Source: Nostoc calcicola FACHB-3891 (GTDB taxonomy: Bacteria > Cyanobacteriota > Cyanobacteriia > Cyanobacteriales > Nostocaceae). Taken from it: a stretch of DNA of 55,097 nucleotides. This document shows, one piece after another, positions 16,454-26,000 of this stretch. The stretch spans positions 1 through 55,097 of the forward strand of contig NZ_JACJRQ010000047.1 of assembly GCF_014697355.1 (NCBI RefSeq), given 5' to 3'. Each line of letters starts with the position of its first letter. The first letter of the stretch is position 1. The position numbers and the translations under genes are program-made. The notes under the pieces were generated by a model, which worked only from the letters and a program-made list of their open reading frames with translations, had not been told where the DNA came from and made no database searches.

Positions 16454-16544
16454 AAAAGCATAGCCACAAGTCAAATCTCTGTCATGTTTGTTCCTTATAG
16501 CTAAACGGGAACACTATCTAAGTGTTAATTTGTGAGTAAAAACC

Positions 16545-16781
16545 ATGAGTGTGAATACGGTGCCTTCTATTAATTACTACTCTCTGGATATCATCCAAGA
16601 CGAAGCACGCCGACTGGTGCAAAAGGGAATGGTCAGCCGACAACAGCCAATATATACACTCTGCCAATACATCCCAGCGAGAGAGTGGGTTTGCGTTGAA
16701 TGTGAATTAGAAAAATGTGACTTTTTGTTACGCGATCGCATTGGTGACTTGATTGGTCGTGAACAATGGGACAACGACTAA
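16545..16781 (+). CDS. DUF4327 family protein
   Basis: A 78-residue small soluble protein of a family confined to cyanobacteria. Conserved features are YSLDIIQDEARRLVQKGMVSRQQPIYTLCQYIPAREW and a C-terminal VECELEKCDFLLRDRIGDLIG, with three cysteines. The function is unknown. It is monocistronic, with an unusually long upstream gap and a candidate structured RNA downstream. Confidence 0.85.
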   Translation: MSVNTVPSINYYSLDIIQDEARRLVQKGMVSRQQPIYTLCQYIPAREWVCVECELEKCDFLLRDRIGDLIGREQWDND

Positions 16782-16929
16782 TCAATGTTTAATTTCGGGC
16801 TTGAGATTGGGGTTTATTTTTGATGTGTAGATTTCACAATCAACGATTCTACGCCCAATATGGGGGATAATCTTTGGCTTTTGGTAAGCATTGCCCAATC
16901 TAGGATCTTACGTTTTTCATTAATACGGA

Positions 16930-17069
16930 AACATTAGAGTCTCAGTTTATACAAGTTTTCAGGTAAATTTAGGCATCAGAACCAAGAGTGCTGATGCCGC
17001 AACTTGAGTCTGGTATGTGGATTCTGTTACCGGGGCGGTTCCTGATGTTGGACTGCTCCGGTAATTTTT
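16930..17069 (+). ncRNA. Candidate structured small RNA ending in an intrinsic terminator
   Basis: A perfect 8-bp hairpin (GGCATCAG at 16972-16979 with CTGATGCC at 16990-16997) is followed 29 nt later by a strong terminator hairpin with a T5 run. The terminator is about 250 nt past the DUF4327 stop. It could therefore end a separate short transcript or be a long 3' UTR of DUF4327. The 5' end is unknown; the start given is approximate. I cannot match it to Yfr or NsiR families. Confidence 0.35.
17027..17069 (+). terminator. Strong intrinsic terminator
   Basis: TTACCGGGGCGGTTCC (17027-17042) pairs, with G-U wobbles and one bulge, with GGACTGCTCCGGTAA (17050-17064) across a 7-nt loop, followed by TTTTT. 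Confidence 0.85.
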
Positions 17070-17085
17070 CTAGAAATGTAGGGGA

Positions 17086-17200
17086 TGGGGCATTGGGCAT
17101 GGGGAATGGGGATTGGGAAAGGGGTAAGGGGGAAAGGTTAAATTTATCCCTTTACCCTTTACCCTTTAACCTTTTCCCCTGCTCCTTTGCTCCCCACTTC
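17086..17200. repeat. Composite G-rich/C-rich dispersed repeat, copy 2
   Basis: Same order as copy 1: GGGCATTGGGCAT units, GGGGTAAGGGGGAAAGG, TTAAATTTATCCC, then CCCTTTACCCTTTAACC. The uninterrupted GGTTAAATTT in this copy shows the empty-site form of the insertion seen at 46841-46966. Confidence 0.8.
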
Positions 17201-17203
17201 CCC

Positions 17204-17557
17204 TCATCCCACTTGGTCTAAATATTGATTAATATCATCAATGATGCGAGTCAATTCCGCTTCTGTAGTTACGCGGATGTTGATGTTGCGAACAGTCAGC
17301 AGGACTTTGGCTGCGAAGGGAGTCGGCCAAATATTAGGATTGCAGAAAACTTCTAAAAATACTTCGCCAGTGTAACGATATTCCAAGGGAGGCTGGGGAG
17401 TGGCTTTAGCGCCGCCAGGAATGGGTTTAGCAGCGACAGCTTTGAGGCGTTCCATTAACTGATCTATTGCTAGCTTTAATTCTCGTGCTGCTTGGGGTGA
17501 AAAACTGAAGGACACAGAACCTTCAACTAAGTTGAGTGTTAGAGGAGTTGAAGACAT
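17204..17557 (-). CDS. Conserved hypothetical protein
   Basis: A 117-residue soluble protein; I do not recognise a named family. It starts with a beta-rich segment (PLTLNLVEGSVSFSFSPQAA), then a helix (ARELKLAIDQLMERLKAV), a Pro/Gly linker (KPIPGGAKATPQPP) and another beta-rich half (YTGEVFLEVFCNPN..KVLLTVRNINIRVTTEAE). It ends with a helix containing DDINQYLDQVG. The composition is ordinary for the genome and the gene has its own ATG at the edge of a 526-bp gap, so it is likely real. The stop codon falls at the margin of a dispersed repeat. Confidence 0.6.
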   Translation of the reverse strand: MSSTPLTLNLVEGSVSFSFSPQAARELKLAIDQLMERLKAVAAKPIPGGAKATPQPPLEYRYTGEVFLEVFCNPNIWPTPFAAKVLLTVRNINIRVTTEAELTRIIDDINQYLDQVG

Positions 17558-18083
17558 TAGCTTTGTATTAAAACTTCTTAGTAATTACTAATGTTACCCC
17601 AATGAGTGGTTCACTTGAGAACTTGGTCAATTAGGGACTTCCAAAAAATAAATTATCCCAAATTGTTTGTACATTTTTCGGGTAGCACAGCTGTGCGCCC
17701 GTACGGTGGGATACTTCTTTAACTGGAAATCCCTTATCGAATAATCGATGGGAGAGTAGCAGATAATTAACTATTTTTCCGGAAAAACCTTAGGAATTAC
17801 ATGTATGAATTACACAATCAGAAAATTTACTGACAAATAAATTTAATTAAAATATTTCTCCTATTAATGCTAAAAATCTGCTGCCATCGCCAAAAGCATT
17901 CTCTACATCTGTCTGCTTTCTAGCTAATTTTAATTATAAATATTATCAATAATTAGCATAAAAATTGTCAGCTAAAGAGAGACTTAACTCATACTGTGTC
18001 AGACTTTGATACATTTTATTTGTATTTATTTGTGCTTTGAGTTTTACATTAGAAGTCATAGAACTTGATGTAATAAATAATCT
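17558..18083. other. Intergenic region with a MITE
   Basis: 526 bp of AT-rich DNA between divergent genes. A MITE lies at 17631-17736 (separate entry). The remainder holds the promoters of the minus-strand hypothetical gene and the plus-strand cation transporter; no further gene is seen. Confidence 0.4.
17631..17736 (+). mobile_element. MITE, copy 1 (TTAGGGACTTCCA ends)
   Basis: A 106-bp element with imperfect terminal inverted repeats (TTAGGGACTTCCA and TGGAAATCCCTTA). The conserved inner part AAATAAATTATCCCAAATT and a central GGGTAGCACAGCTGTGCGCCC palindrome are present. The homologous copy at 49662-49766 is in the opposite orientation. It has no coding capacity. Confidence 0.75.
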
Positions 18084-18983
18084 ATGATTTCCGATAACCG
18101 TGCCGAAGTGCGAAAGGTTTTAATTATCACTCTAGTACTCAACCTATTTGTAATGGGATTGAAAGTACTTGTGGGGTACTGGACGGGTTCTTTGAGTTTA
18201 CTAGCTGATGCTTTGCATAGTGTGACCGATAGTGCTAACAACGTTTTAGGATTAATTGCGAGTAAATTTTCTTCTCCACAACCCGATCGCGAGCATCCTT
18301 ATGGACACAGCAAGTTTGAAGCGGTGGGAGCTTTAGGAATCGCGGCCTTTTTGGGAATAGCCTGTTTTGAGATCCTCCAAGGAGCAATTGAGCGAATTCT
18401 CAAAGGTGGTGGCGAACCTGTGAAAATATCGCCCCCTGAGTTGTGGTTATTACTAATTGTGTTGGGTGTAAATATTTTTGTAGCGTTTTACGAACGTGGT
18501 GTGGGTAAGCGGGTAGGTAGCCCGATTCTCATCGCTGATGCTACACACACCATGAGCGATATTTGGGTGACAATTTCTGTAATTGGCGGCTTGATCGGAG
18601 TTTGGCTGGGTTATCAATGGATGGATATCGTGTTAGCTTTTCCTGTGGCTTTGTTGGTATTTTGGAGTGGCTGGTCAGTTTTAAAAGAGAATTTACCTTG
18701 GCTAGTAGATCAAATGGCGATCGCACCAGAAGCAATCCATGCGATCGCTACTTCTGTCCCTGGTGTGATTAACTGTCATGCGATCGCTTCTCGCGGTGTT
18801 CTTGGTCGTCAAGTGTTCATTGAAATGCATTTAATCGTAGACGCACCAGATGTAGAAACTGCCCACCAAATCACCGAAGAAGTCGAAAACCGATTAGAAG
18901 AACGGTTTCGTCCTGTGAGGATTTTAATTCACGTCGAGCCACCGGGATATAAGTCTGAGCAAATTAGCTTTGAGAAGGGATGA
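18084..18983 (+). CDS. Cation diffusion facilitator family transporter
   Basis: An inner-membrane proton-coupled divalent metal exporter (Zn, Fe, Co or Mn) of 299 residues. Six membrane helices are predicted and the two metal-site motifs are present: LADALHSVTDSANN in helix 2 and IADATHTMSDIWV in helix 5 (HxxxD). HPYGHSKFE follows helix 2. The C-terminal cytosolic domain (about 210-295) has the ferredoxin-like dimer fold with GVINCHAIASRGVLGRQVFIEMHLIVD and ILIHVEPPG. The H/D pattern does not by itself fix the metal. It is monocistronic. Confidence 0.93.
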   Translation: MISDNRAEVRKVLIITLVLNLFVMGLKVLVGYWTGSLSLLADALHSVTDSANNVLGLIASKFSSPQPDREHPYGHSKFEAVGALGIAAFLGIACFEILQGAIERILKGGGEPVKISPPELWLLLIVLGVNIFVAFYERGVGKRVGSPILIADATHTMSDIWVTISVIGGLIGVWLGYQWMDIVLAFPVALLVFWSGWSVLKENLPWLVDQMAIAPEAIHAIATSVPGVINCHAIASRGVLGRQVFIEMHLIVDAPDVETAHQITEEVENRLEERFRPVRILIHVEPPGYKSEQISFEKG

Positions 18984-19113
18984 GGGGGAGTAGGGAGTGG
19001 GGGAGATGGGGAGATGGGGAGCAAAGGGGCGGGGGTAAAGGGTAAAGGGATAAATTTAACCTTTCCCCCTTACCCCTTTCCCTTTCCCCATTCCCAATGC
19101 CCAATGCCCAATG
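18982..19113. repeat. Composite G-rich/C-rich dispersed repeat, copy 3 (inverted)
   Basis: GGGGTAAAGGGTAAAGGG, ATAAATTTAACC, TTTCCCCCTTACCCC and CCCAATGCCCAATGCCC. This is the reverse complement of the order in copies 1 and 2, and lies between convergent genes. Confidence 0.8.
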
Positions 19114-19127
19114 ACAACATTTTCGTA

Positions 19128-19532
19128 TTAATTATTACAATTGTTAACTAAATTGGCGACGATCGCAACTAGTTCTCCTGGATCGACTGGTTTAGGTACA
19201 TGAATCTGAAAGCCTGCTTCTAGGGCGGTGTTACGATACTCCAGATCGCCGTAGGCGGTTAAGGCAATGGCGGGGAGTTTTCCGTAAATATCCGGTTCTA
19301 GCGACCGGATTTTACGGATGAGAGTGTAGCCGTCTTCACTAGGCATAGCAATATCACATATCAAGATATCAGGCTGCAATTGGGGTAATACTTTCAATGC
19401 GGCGGCTGCGGATGCAACTGCTGTGACAGATGCTCCATCTGCTTCTAGTACAGTTGTGATATAAAAGCGACTATCATCATCATCATCAACTACGAGGATG
19501 TTTAAGCCAGCAAGAGGAAGAGGAGGTTCCAT
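19128..19532 (-). CDS. Stand-alone response regulator receiver protein
   Basis: A 134-residue single REC domain. The acidic pocket is VVDDDDDSRF (16-20), the phosphoacceptor is Asp60 in ILICDIAMPSEDGY, the Thr is in IALTAYG, and the conserved Lys is in HVPKPVDP. There is no output domain, so it acts as a CheY-like shuttle or adaptor. The kinase is not adjacent; the nearest are in the phytochrome operon starting 820 bp away on the other strand. Confidence 0.93.
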   Translation of the reverse strand: MEPPLPLAGLNILVVDDDDDSRFYITTVLEADGASVTAVASAAAALKVLPQLQPDILICDIAMPSEDGYTLIRKIRSLEPDIYGKLPAIALTAYGDLEYRNTALEAGFQIHVPKPVDPGELVAIVANLVNNCNN

Positions 19533-20354
19533 AACATCTCCATATAACGTTGATAAGATAAAAATTATTGCTAATGACCTGCTTGTTTTATTTTCTCACT
19601 GGCCACATCATTGGTAATTTTACTGCGATCGCGCCTTTTTTTCTAGAAAATAACTCAATTCCTTTAGCTACTATTCAATTGACAGCTAATTTTTCGTTAG
19701 CATTTATATTCATGCTATCTAGATAAAATTGCGTTGCTCTCTATATTTATTTACATAAAGAAAATTATCTTGGATAAATAGTATTTTAATCATAAAATCG
19801 GATCTAAAGCTTTTATAATAAATTTTGGTCTGAGTTATTTAGATAGATTAAAGCCAAATTTTGACAACTAAATTAGAGACTCTGTTAAAGGATGTTTGTC
19901 TGTCAGTTTATATGGATATATCCCATCGCCTCCCTTAGAGGATGTTTGAAAAATGGTATGTAGTGATTTGAATCGAATTATTACCCCCTTTAATCCCCCC
20001 GATATATTGGGGAGAAGCAAGAAAATCCGGTTCCCTCACGCCACTTGCTTCTCCTGTCGGAGACGCTGCACGAACAAGCCGGGGAACCCGTCCAACGCAG
20101 TGGCTCCCCTTTATAAGGAGAGGGTTAGGGTGGGGTGAAAAACATTTGAGACATCAATTATGACTTTTAAAATATCCTCTTTCTAACCCGCTGTCAGATC
20201 TTTATCAAATTAGTGAATAACGGTTTTAAAGTCCTCATTTTCACGAGTAGTTAGGAGATGATAAAGTGTTTAATAGACCACCAAAGACTTTTAAAATATC
20301 TTCTGAGATTGAGGTAGATTGCTCAGGCACACTAATCATCATTGGTACTAAAGC
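19533..20354. other. Intergenic region upstream of the phytochrome operon
   Basis: About 820 bp. The 19560-19930 part is unique AT-rich DNA. A dispersed repeat block lies at about 19978-20145: CCCTTTAATCCCCCC, the CTCCTGTCGGAGACGCTGC motif common in Nostocales, and GGAGAGGGTTAGGGTGGGGTG. Small reading frames on both strands here look like repeat artefacts. The operon promoter should lie in 20150-20350. Confidence 0.4.
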
Positions 20355-22616
20355 GTGAACACTAACGATATTAACGTTCCCTTTGAAGTCGATCTCAGCA
20401 ACTGCGATCGAGAGCCAATTCATATTCCTGGCTCTATTCAACCTCATGGAGTCCTTTTGGCATTAAAAGAACCAGAGTTAACTATCCTTCAATGTAGCAA
20501 TAATACTTACTCTTTATTTGGCATTAGTCCGGAACAATTACTAAATCAACCTTTAAGTAACTTCTTAGAATCTGAACAAATTAATTTTTTGCAAGATTGT
20601 TTATCTCAACAGGATTTGCAAATTGTCAATCCTCTGGAATTTACAATCAAATCTGGCGATAAAAATTTACATTATGATGCGATTATTCATCGTTCATCTC
20701 AAATTTTGGTTCTGGAATTAGAACCGACATTCTTAGAAAAAAGTAACGTTTTTTTTAAATTTTATCATTTACTTAAACAAGCTATATCTAAATTACAGGT
20801 GGCATCGGGTGTCATAGAACTAAGTCAAATTCTTGCCCAAGAAGTGAAAAAAATGACTGGTTTTGAACGGGTGATGGTCTATCGCTTCGATGAGGATTGG
20901 AACGGCATAGTTATTGCTGAACAAAAGCCAGAATATCTGACATCTTATTTAGGCTTACACTATCCAGCTTCGGATATTCCTGTACAAGCTAGGCAACTCT
21001 ACAGCCAAAACTGGTTGAGGCTAATACCGAATGCTGACTATCAACCAGCAGCAATTTTACCACTCAATAATCCCTTAACTGGGCAGCCTTTAGATTTAAG
21101 TCAATCGGTTTTGCGGAGTGTTTCGCCTTTACATATTGAGTATATGCATAATATGGGCGTAACGGCATCAATGTCGATTTCCATTATGAAAAATCAAAAA
21201 TTATGGGGACTAATTGCTTGTCATCATCAATCACCCAAATATGTTTCCTATGAAATTCGTCATGCTTGTGAATTTTTGGGACAAATTACATCTGTAGAAT
21301 TGAGTGCAAAAGAAGAGAACGAAGATACTGAATTTAAAATTCAATTAAAATCAGTTCATAGCAAATTAGTAGAGTTCATGTCGGCAGAAAATAACTTTCT
21401 TGAAGGTTTAATCCACCATCAACCGAATCTACTTAATCTTGTCAATGCCGAGGGAGCAGTGGTATCTTTTGATAAAGAGTATTTTGCAGTCGGCAATACT
21501 CCCGAAAAGCCAGATATTCAAAATTTAATCGAATGGATTTATCAAAACGTCCAAGAAGAAATTTTTTACACTGATTCGCTATCACAAATTTATCCAGAAG
21601 GAGAAAAATTCGGGGATGTGGCTAGTGGCTTGATGGCGCTTTCATTTTCCAAAATTCACAGAAACTATGTTTTGTGGTTTCGGCCAGAGGTAGTAAGGAC
21701 TGTCAATTGGGGAGGTAACCCAAATAAACCTGTAGAGGTAACGGGAAATGGTAGTTTGCGTTTATCACCCCGAAAATCCTTCGAGTCATGGAAAGAAACG
21801 GTGCGGTTAAAATCTCTGAGTTGGAAACCTTATGAAGTGAGTGCAGCACTGGAGTTGAGAAGCGCTATTATTGGTGTGGTATTGCGAAAAGCAGATGAAC
21901 TAGCGCAGCTCAATATTGAACTAGAACGTAGGAACAACGAATTAGATGCCTTTGCCTACATTGCTTCTCATGATTTGAAAGAACCACTGCGCGGTATTCA
22001 TAATTATTCCAATTTTCTCATTGAAGACTACGGCGAAATTATCGACGAAGAAGGTAGGCACAAGTTAAGAACTCTGATTCGTTTGACTCAGCGTATGGAA
22101 GATTTAATTGATTCGCTGCTACATTTTTCTCGCTTAGGAAGAATAGATCTTTCTATGCAGGATACTGATATTAATATTATTGTTCAGCGAAATTTAGACT
22201 TGTTGAGCGCCCGAATTGAAGAGATGGGGGTAGAAATCCGGATTCCTAGACCATTACCAACAGTGTATTGCGATCGCGTCCAAGTAGGCGAAGTCTTTAA
22301 CAATCTCATTGCCAACGCCATTAAATACAACGACAAACCCGAAAAATGGATTGAAATTGGCTATGTTGAAGCCGCTTCACCAGCACCAATAACATTTTAC
22401 GTCCGAGATAACGGCATTGGAATTCGAGAAAAACACTTTGAGGCGATTTTCCGCATCTTTAAACGGCTACACGGGCCAAGCAAATATGGTGGCGGTACAG
22501 GGGCGGGATTGACCATCACGAAAAAAATTGTCGAGCGACATGGCGGTAAAATCTGGGTGGAGTCAACCTACGGCGAAGGCAGTACGTTTTATTTCACATT
22601 ACAAGGAGTAGACTGA
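20355..22616 (+). CDS. CphB-type bacteriophytochrome histidine kinase
   Basis: A red/far-red photoreceptor kinase of 753 residues: PAS (about 10-120), GAF (140-310, with YPASDIPVQAR), PHY (330-510, with SPRKSFESW), HisKA (phosphoacceptor His539 in ASHDLKEPL) and HATPase (NAIKYN, GAGLTITKKIVERHGG). The phycocyanobilin-binding Cys of CphA/Cph1 at position 259 is Leu259 here (SPLHIEYM), while the N-terminal biliverdin-type Cys17 is present (SNCDREPIHIPG). It should therefore bind biliverdin, as CphB and bacteriophytochromes do. The start is GTG, directly after an in-frame TAA; no strong Shine-Dalgarno is seen. It is the first gene of a tight operon. Confidence 0.93.
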   Translation: MNTNDINVPFEVDLSNCDREPIHIPGSIQPHGVLLALKEPELTILQCSNNTYSLFGISPEQLLNQPLSNFLESEQINFLQDCLSQQDLQIVNPLEFTIKSGDKNLHYDAIIHRSSQILVLELEPTFLEKSNVFFKFYHLLKQAISKLQVASGVIELSQILAQEVKKMTGFERVMVYRFDEDWNGIVIAEQKPEYLTSYLGLHYPASDIPVQARQLYSQNWLRLIPNADYQPAAILPLNNPLTGQPLDLSQSVLRSVSPLHIEYMHNMGVTASMSISIMKNQKLWGLIACHHQSPKYVSYEIRHACEFLGQITSVELSAKEENEDTEFKIQLKSVHSKLVEFMSAENNFLEGLIHHQPNLLNLVNAEGAVVSFDKEYFAVGNTPEKPDIQNLIEWIYQNVQEEIFYTDSLSQIYPEGEKFGDVASGLMALSFSKIHRNYVLWFRPEVVRTVNWGGNPNKPVEVTGNGSLRLSPRKSFESWKETVRLKSLSWKPYEVSAALELRSAIIGVVLRKADELAQLNIELERRNNELDAFAYIASHDLKEPLRGIHNYSNFLIEDYGEIIDEEGRHKLRTLIRLTQRMEDLIDSLLHFSRLGRIDLSMQDTDINIIVQRNLDLLSARIEEMGVEIRIPRPLPTVYCDRVQVGEVFNNLIANAIKYNDKPEKWIEIGYVEAASPAPITFYVRDNGIGIREKHFEAIFRIFKRLHGPSKYGGGTGAGLTITKKIVERHGGKIWVESTYGEGSTFYFTLQGVD

Positions 22617-22620
22617 ACTC

Positions 22621-23076
22621 ATGATTGGCAAAACCGTCCAACCAATGCTTGTGATTGAAGACAGCGATGAAGACTTTGAAGCGCTATGTCGAGTCATGCG
22701 CCGAGAAGCAGTGGTTAATCCCGTCTTTCGCTGTACCGATGGTGATGAAGCGCTGGACTTTCTCTACCACACTGGTTCCTACAGCGATTCTCAGAAATTT
22801 CCTTGTCCCTCGATTATTTTACTCGACCTGAATTTACCAGGAACCGATGGGCGAGAAGTCTTAGAGCAAATCAAGCAGGATCGAAACCTCAAAAATATTC
22901 CTGTGGTTGTATTTACGACTTCTTCTAACCCTAAAGATATTGAAGTATGTTATCGATATTCCATTGCTAGTTATATATTAAAACCAATCGACATCAACAG
23001 ATTGGTACAAACTATTCAAAGTTTTATCACTTATTGGTTAGATATCGTAGTTCTCCCTGATGCTGTTAGCAAGTAG
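22621..23076 (+). CDS. Phytochrome response regulator (RcpB-like)
   Basis: A single-domain receiver of 151 residues of the Rcp1/RcpA/RcpB type, with the family extensions CRVMRREAVVNPVFRCTDGDEALDFLYHTGSY and IQSFITYWLDIVVLP. The phosphoacceptor is Asp69 (ILLDLNLPGTDG), with Thr in VVFTTSSN and Lys in ILKPIDI. It lies 4 bp after the phytochrome stop and 2 bp before the next kinase, so it is almost certainly the partner of the phytochrome and is cotranslated with both. Confidence 0.93.
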   Translation: MIGKTVQPMLVIEDSDEDFEALCRVMRREAVVNPVFRCTDGDEALDFLYHTGSYSDSQKFPCPSIILLDLNLPGTDGREVLEQIKQDRNLKNIPVVVFTTSSNPKDIEVCYRYSIASYILKPIDINRLVQTIQSFITYWLDIVVLPDAVSK

Positions 23077-23078
23077 TC

Positions 23079-26000
23079 ATGGCACAACCGCTAACCGTTT
23101 TAATTATCGATGATTCTCCTGAAGACCGACAGGTTTATCGTCGCTATCTCCTGCAAGACCAAGAACACAGCTACACAATTCTCGAAGCAGAATCGGGAGA
23201 GGAAGCGTTGGCATTATGTCAAGAGTTGCAGCCTGAGGGGATTTTATTAGACTTTCTTCTACCAGACATGGATGGACTGGAATTTCTGGCAGAATTACCG
23301 CAGCAGTTAAAGGGAAATATGCCAGCTGTAATTATGTTAACAGCATATGGCAACGAGTCTATAGCTGTCCAAGCGATGAAAAGTGGTGTCCAAGATTATC
23401 TCATCAAGGGACAGACAACAGCAGAACGTTTGCGTTCTACTGTCTACTCAGCAATCAAAAATACTCAGTTACGTCAGCAACTACAACGCAGCGAAGAACG
23501 TTTTCGCACTTCGGTGGAAAATATGCTCGATTGCTTTGGCATTTACTCAGCCATTCGTAACGAGACGGGTAAAATACTTGATTTTTGCGTTGATTATGTG
23601 AATGCCGCAGCTTGTGAATTTAGCCGCATAAGTAACGATAAACAGCTTGGCAAAGGGTTGTGCGAAATTTTACCGAATTTTCGAGCCAGTGACTTGTTTG
23701 ATGAGTGTTGCCAAGTTGTAGAAACGGGTAATCCTTTAGTAAAAGAATCACTCATCTACACTTCAAGTTTCGATCGCAATCAGGTGTTAACCAAAATCAT
23801 TGATATTCGCATCACCAAAATGGGAGATGGCTTTGTTGCTTCTTGGCGGGATGTGACTGAGAAAAATCAAGCACATAAACGATGGCGCGAGAGTCAGCAG
23901 TTCATCGAACGCATTGCCGAAACTACTCCCGGAATTTTGTATGTTTATGACCTAGTTAAACAACAGAATGTCTATATTAATAGTCAGGTTAGTAAATTGC
24001 TTGGCTATACCCCAGAGCAAATTCAAGAAATGGGAACACAGTTCTTACCTAAGATCGTGCATCCTGAGGATTTGGCTCGACTTCCTAGTGTGTTCCAAGA
24101 AATTGGCTCAATTCAAGATACCAATATCGTGGAAAATGAATATCGGATGCGACACGCCAATGGAGAATGGCGGTGGTTTTTTAGTAGAGATACGATATTC
24201 ACCAGGAATTGTGATGGTTCCCCACGCCAAATTATCGGTACAAGCTTTGATATCACTGAACGTAAGCAGACAGAAGAACAGCTACGTTTAAGTAACGAGC
24301 GTTTCCAACTAGCAGCAGCGGCGGTTAATTGCCTAATTTATGACTGGGATTTGGAAAACGACAGAATTGAGAGGACTGAAGGACTAACTAAAATTTTGGG
24401 TTACTCCTTAAAGGAGACACCAACAACCCATGAATGGTGGAAAGAGCAAATTCATCCCGAAGATAGAGAGGGTTTAATTCATCACTTCCACGCCATAGTC
24501 TCTGCCAATGAAAATCACTATACGGTTGAGTATAGGGCACGACACAAAGACCAGGAATATCGATATGTGCTGGATCAGGGAGTGATTACACGAGATGCTA
24601 ATGGCCAGGTAATTAGGGCAGTGGGTAGTACAACAGATATTAGCGATCGCAAACGTGCTGAATTTGCTTTGCAAGAAAGTGAAGCCAAGTTCCGCCGCAT
24701 TGTCGAATCTAATATAGTTGGGATTTATTTCGGTGACTTCAGCGGTCGAGTCTATGAAGCAAATGACGCTTTCTTAGAAACCTTCGGTTACACCCGTGAC
24801 GATTTGGCAGGCGGAATCATCCGCTGGAATTCCATGACACCACCAGAATATCAAACCCTCGACCACCAAAAAATTCAAGAACTGCAAGTTTCTGGTGTTT
24901 GCACTCCCTTTGAGAAGGAATATCTTCACAAAAATGGTACTCGGATTCCAGTTCTACTAGGAATTGCCCGCATAGAAAGCACAAAGGACAACGGTTATAG
25001 CGTCTGCTTCGTTCTCGACCTCACCCAACGCAAACGTGCTGAACTAGCGTTACGCGAAAGTGAGGAACGCTACCGCTACTTATCCAATGCCATGCCGCAA
25101 CTCGTTTGGATCTGTAATCCTCAGGGTGAATGCGAACATGTCAATGAACGCTGGTATGAATTTACTGGACAATCAGTTGACGAGGCAATGGGATTTGGCT
25201 GGACAAAAACTATCCATCCAGACGACACCGAAGCAGCTATGGCAGGATGGACTCAAGCCTTGCAAACAGGGGAACTTTATCAACAGGAAATCCGCTATCA
25301 AAAACGCGATGGTAGCAGTTCTTGGCATTTAGTACGAGGTGTGCCCATCAAAAATCAGCAAGGAAGTATCATCAAGTGGTTTGGCACGAGTACAGATATT
25401 GACGATCGCAAACACTTAGAAGCCGAACGCAACCAACTTTTGCAACTTGAGCAAGCCGCCCGCGCCCAAGCTGAAGCTGCTAACCGCACTAAAGATGAGT
25501 TTGTGGCAATGGTATCCCATGACCTACGCTCTCCACTCAATGCCATTCTCGGCTGGGTGCAACTCCTACGGACTCGTAAATTCGATGAAGCCAACTTCGC
25601 TAAAGCTCTGGAGACCATCGAACGCAATGCCAGGTCTCAGGAAAAACTTCTCGAAGACCTACTAAATATGTCTCGCATCCTCCAAGGCAAGCTACAGCTT
25701 GAGGTGAGCCAAGTTAATCTGGGAGTAGTTGTAGGCGCAGCAATAGAAACTGCTTACCCATCAGCAAACGCCAAAAATATTCGTTTAGAGTCCATAGTTG
25801 ACAGGTCAATTTCCACAATTTCCGGCGATATCAACCGTTTACTGCAAGTTCTCGGAAATTTACTCACCAACGCTATTAAATTCACCCCGTCAGAGGGAAA
25901 AGTAGAAGTTAGATTGTTTCGCAATGGCTCTCAAGCTCAAATCACAGTTAGCGATACAGGTATGGGCATCAGCCCAGAGTTTGTGCCCTACGTTTTTGAA

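Larger units (their letters stand above)
15703..16544. other. Long intergenic region upstream of the DUF4327 gene
   Basis: 842 bp with no supported coding sequence. The left part (15745-15800) follows rbfA and includes GACGTGACTAGATCGCGTC, a possible weak terminator. Positions 15806-15960 are dispersed repeats (separate entry). The right 500 bp is unique AT-rich DNA that probably carries a long 5' leader or regulated promoter for DUF4327, including a candidate NtcA site at 16440. Confidence 0.4.

Noticed and set aside
19953..20138. Plus-strand open frame of 61 codons before the phytochrome operon
   Set aside because: It lies wholly within dispersed repeat text (CTCCTGTCGGAGACGCTGC and neighbours) and has no family resemblance.
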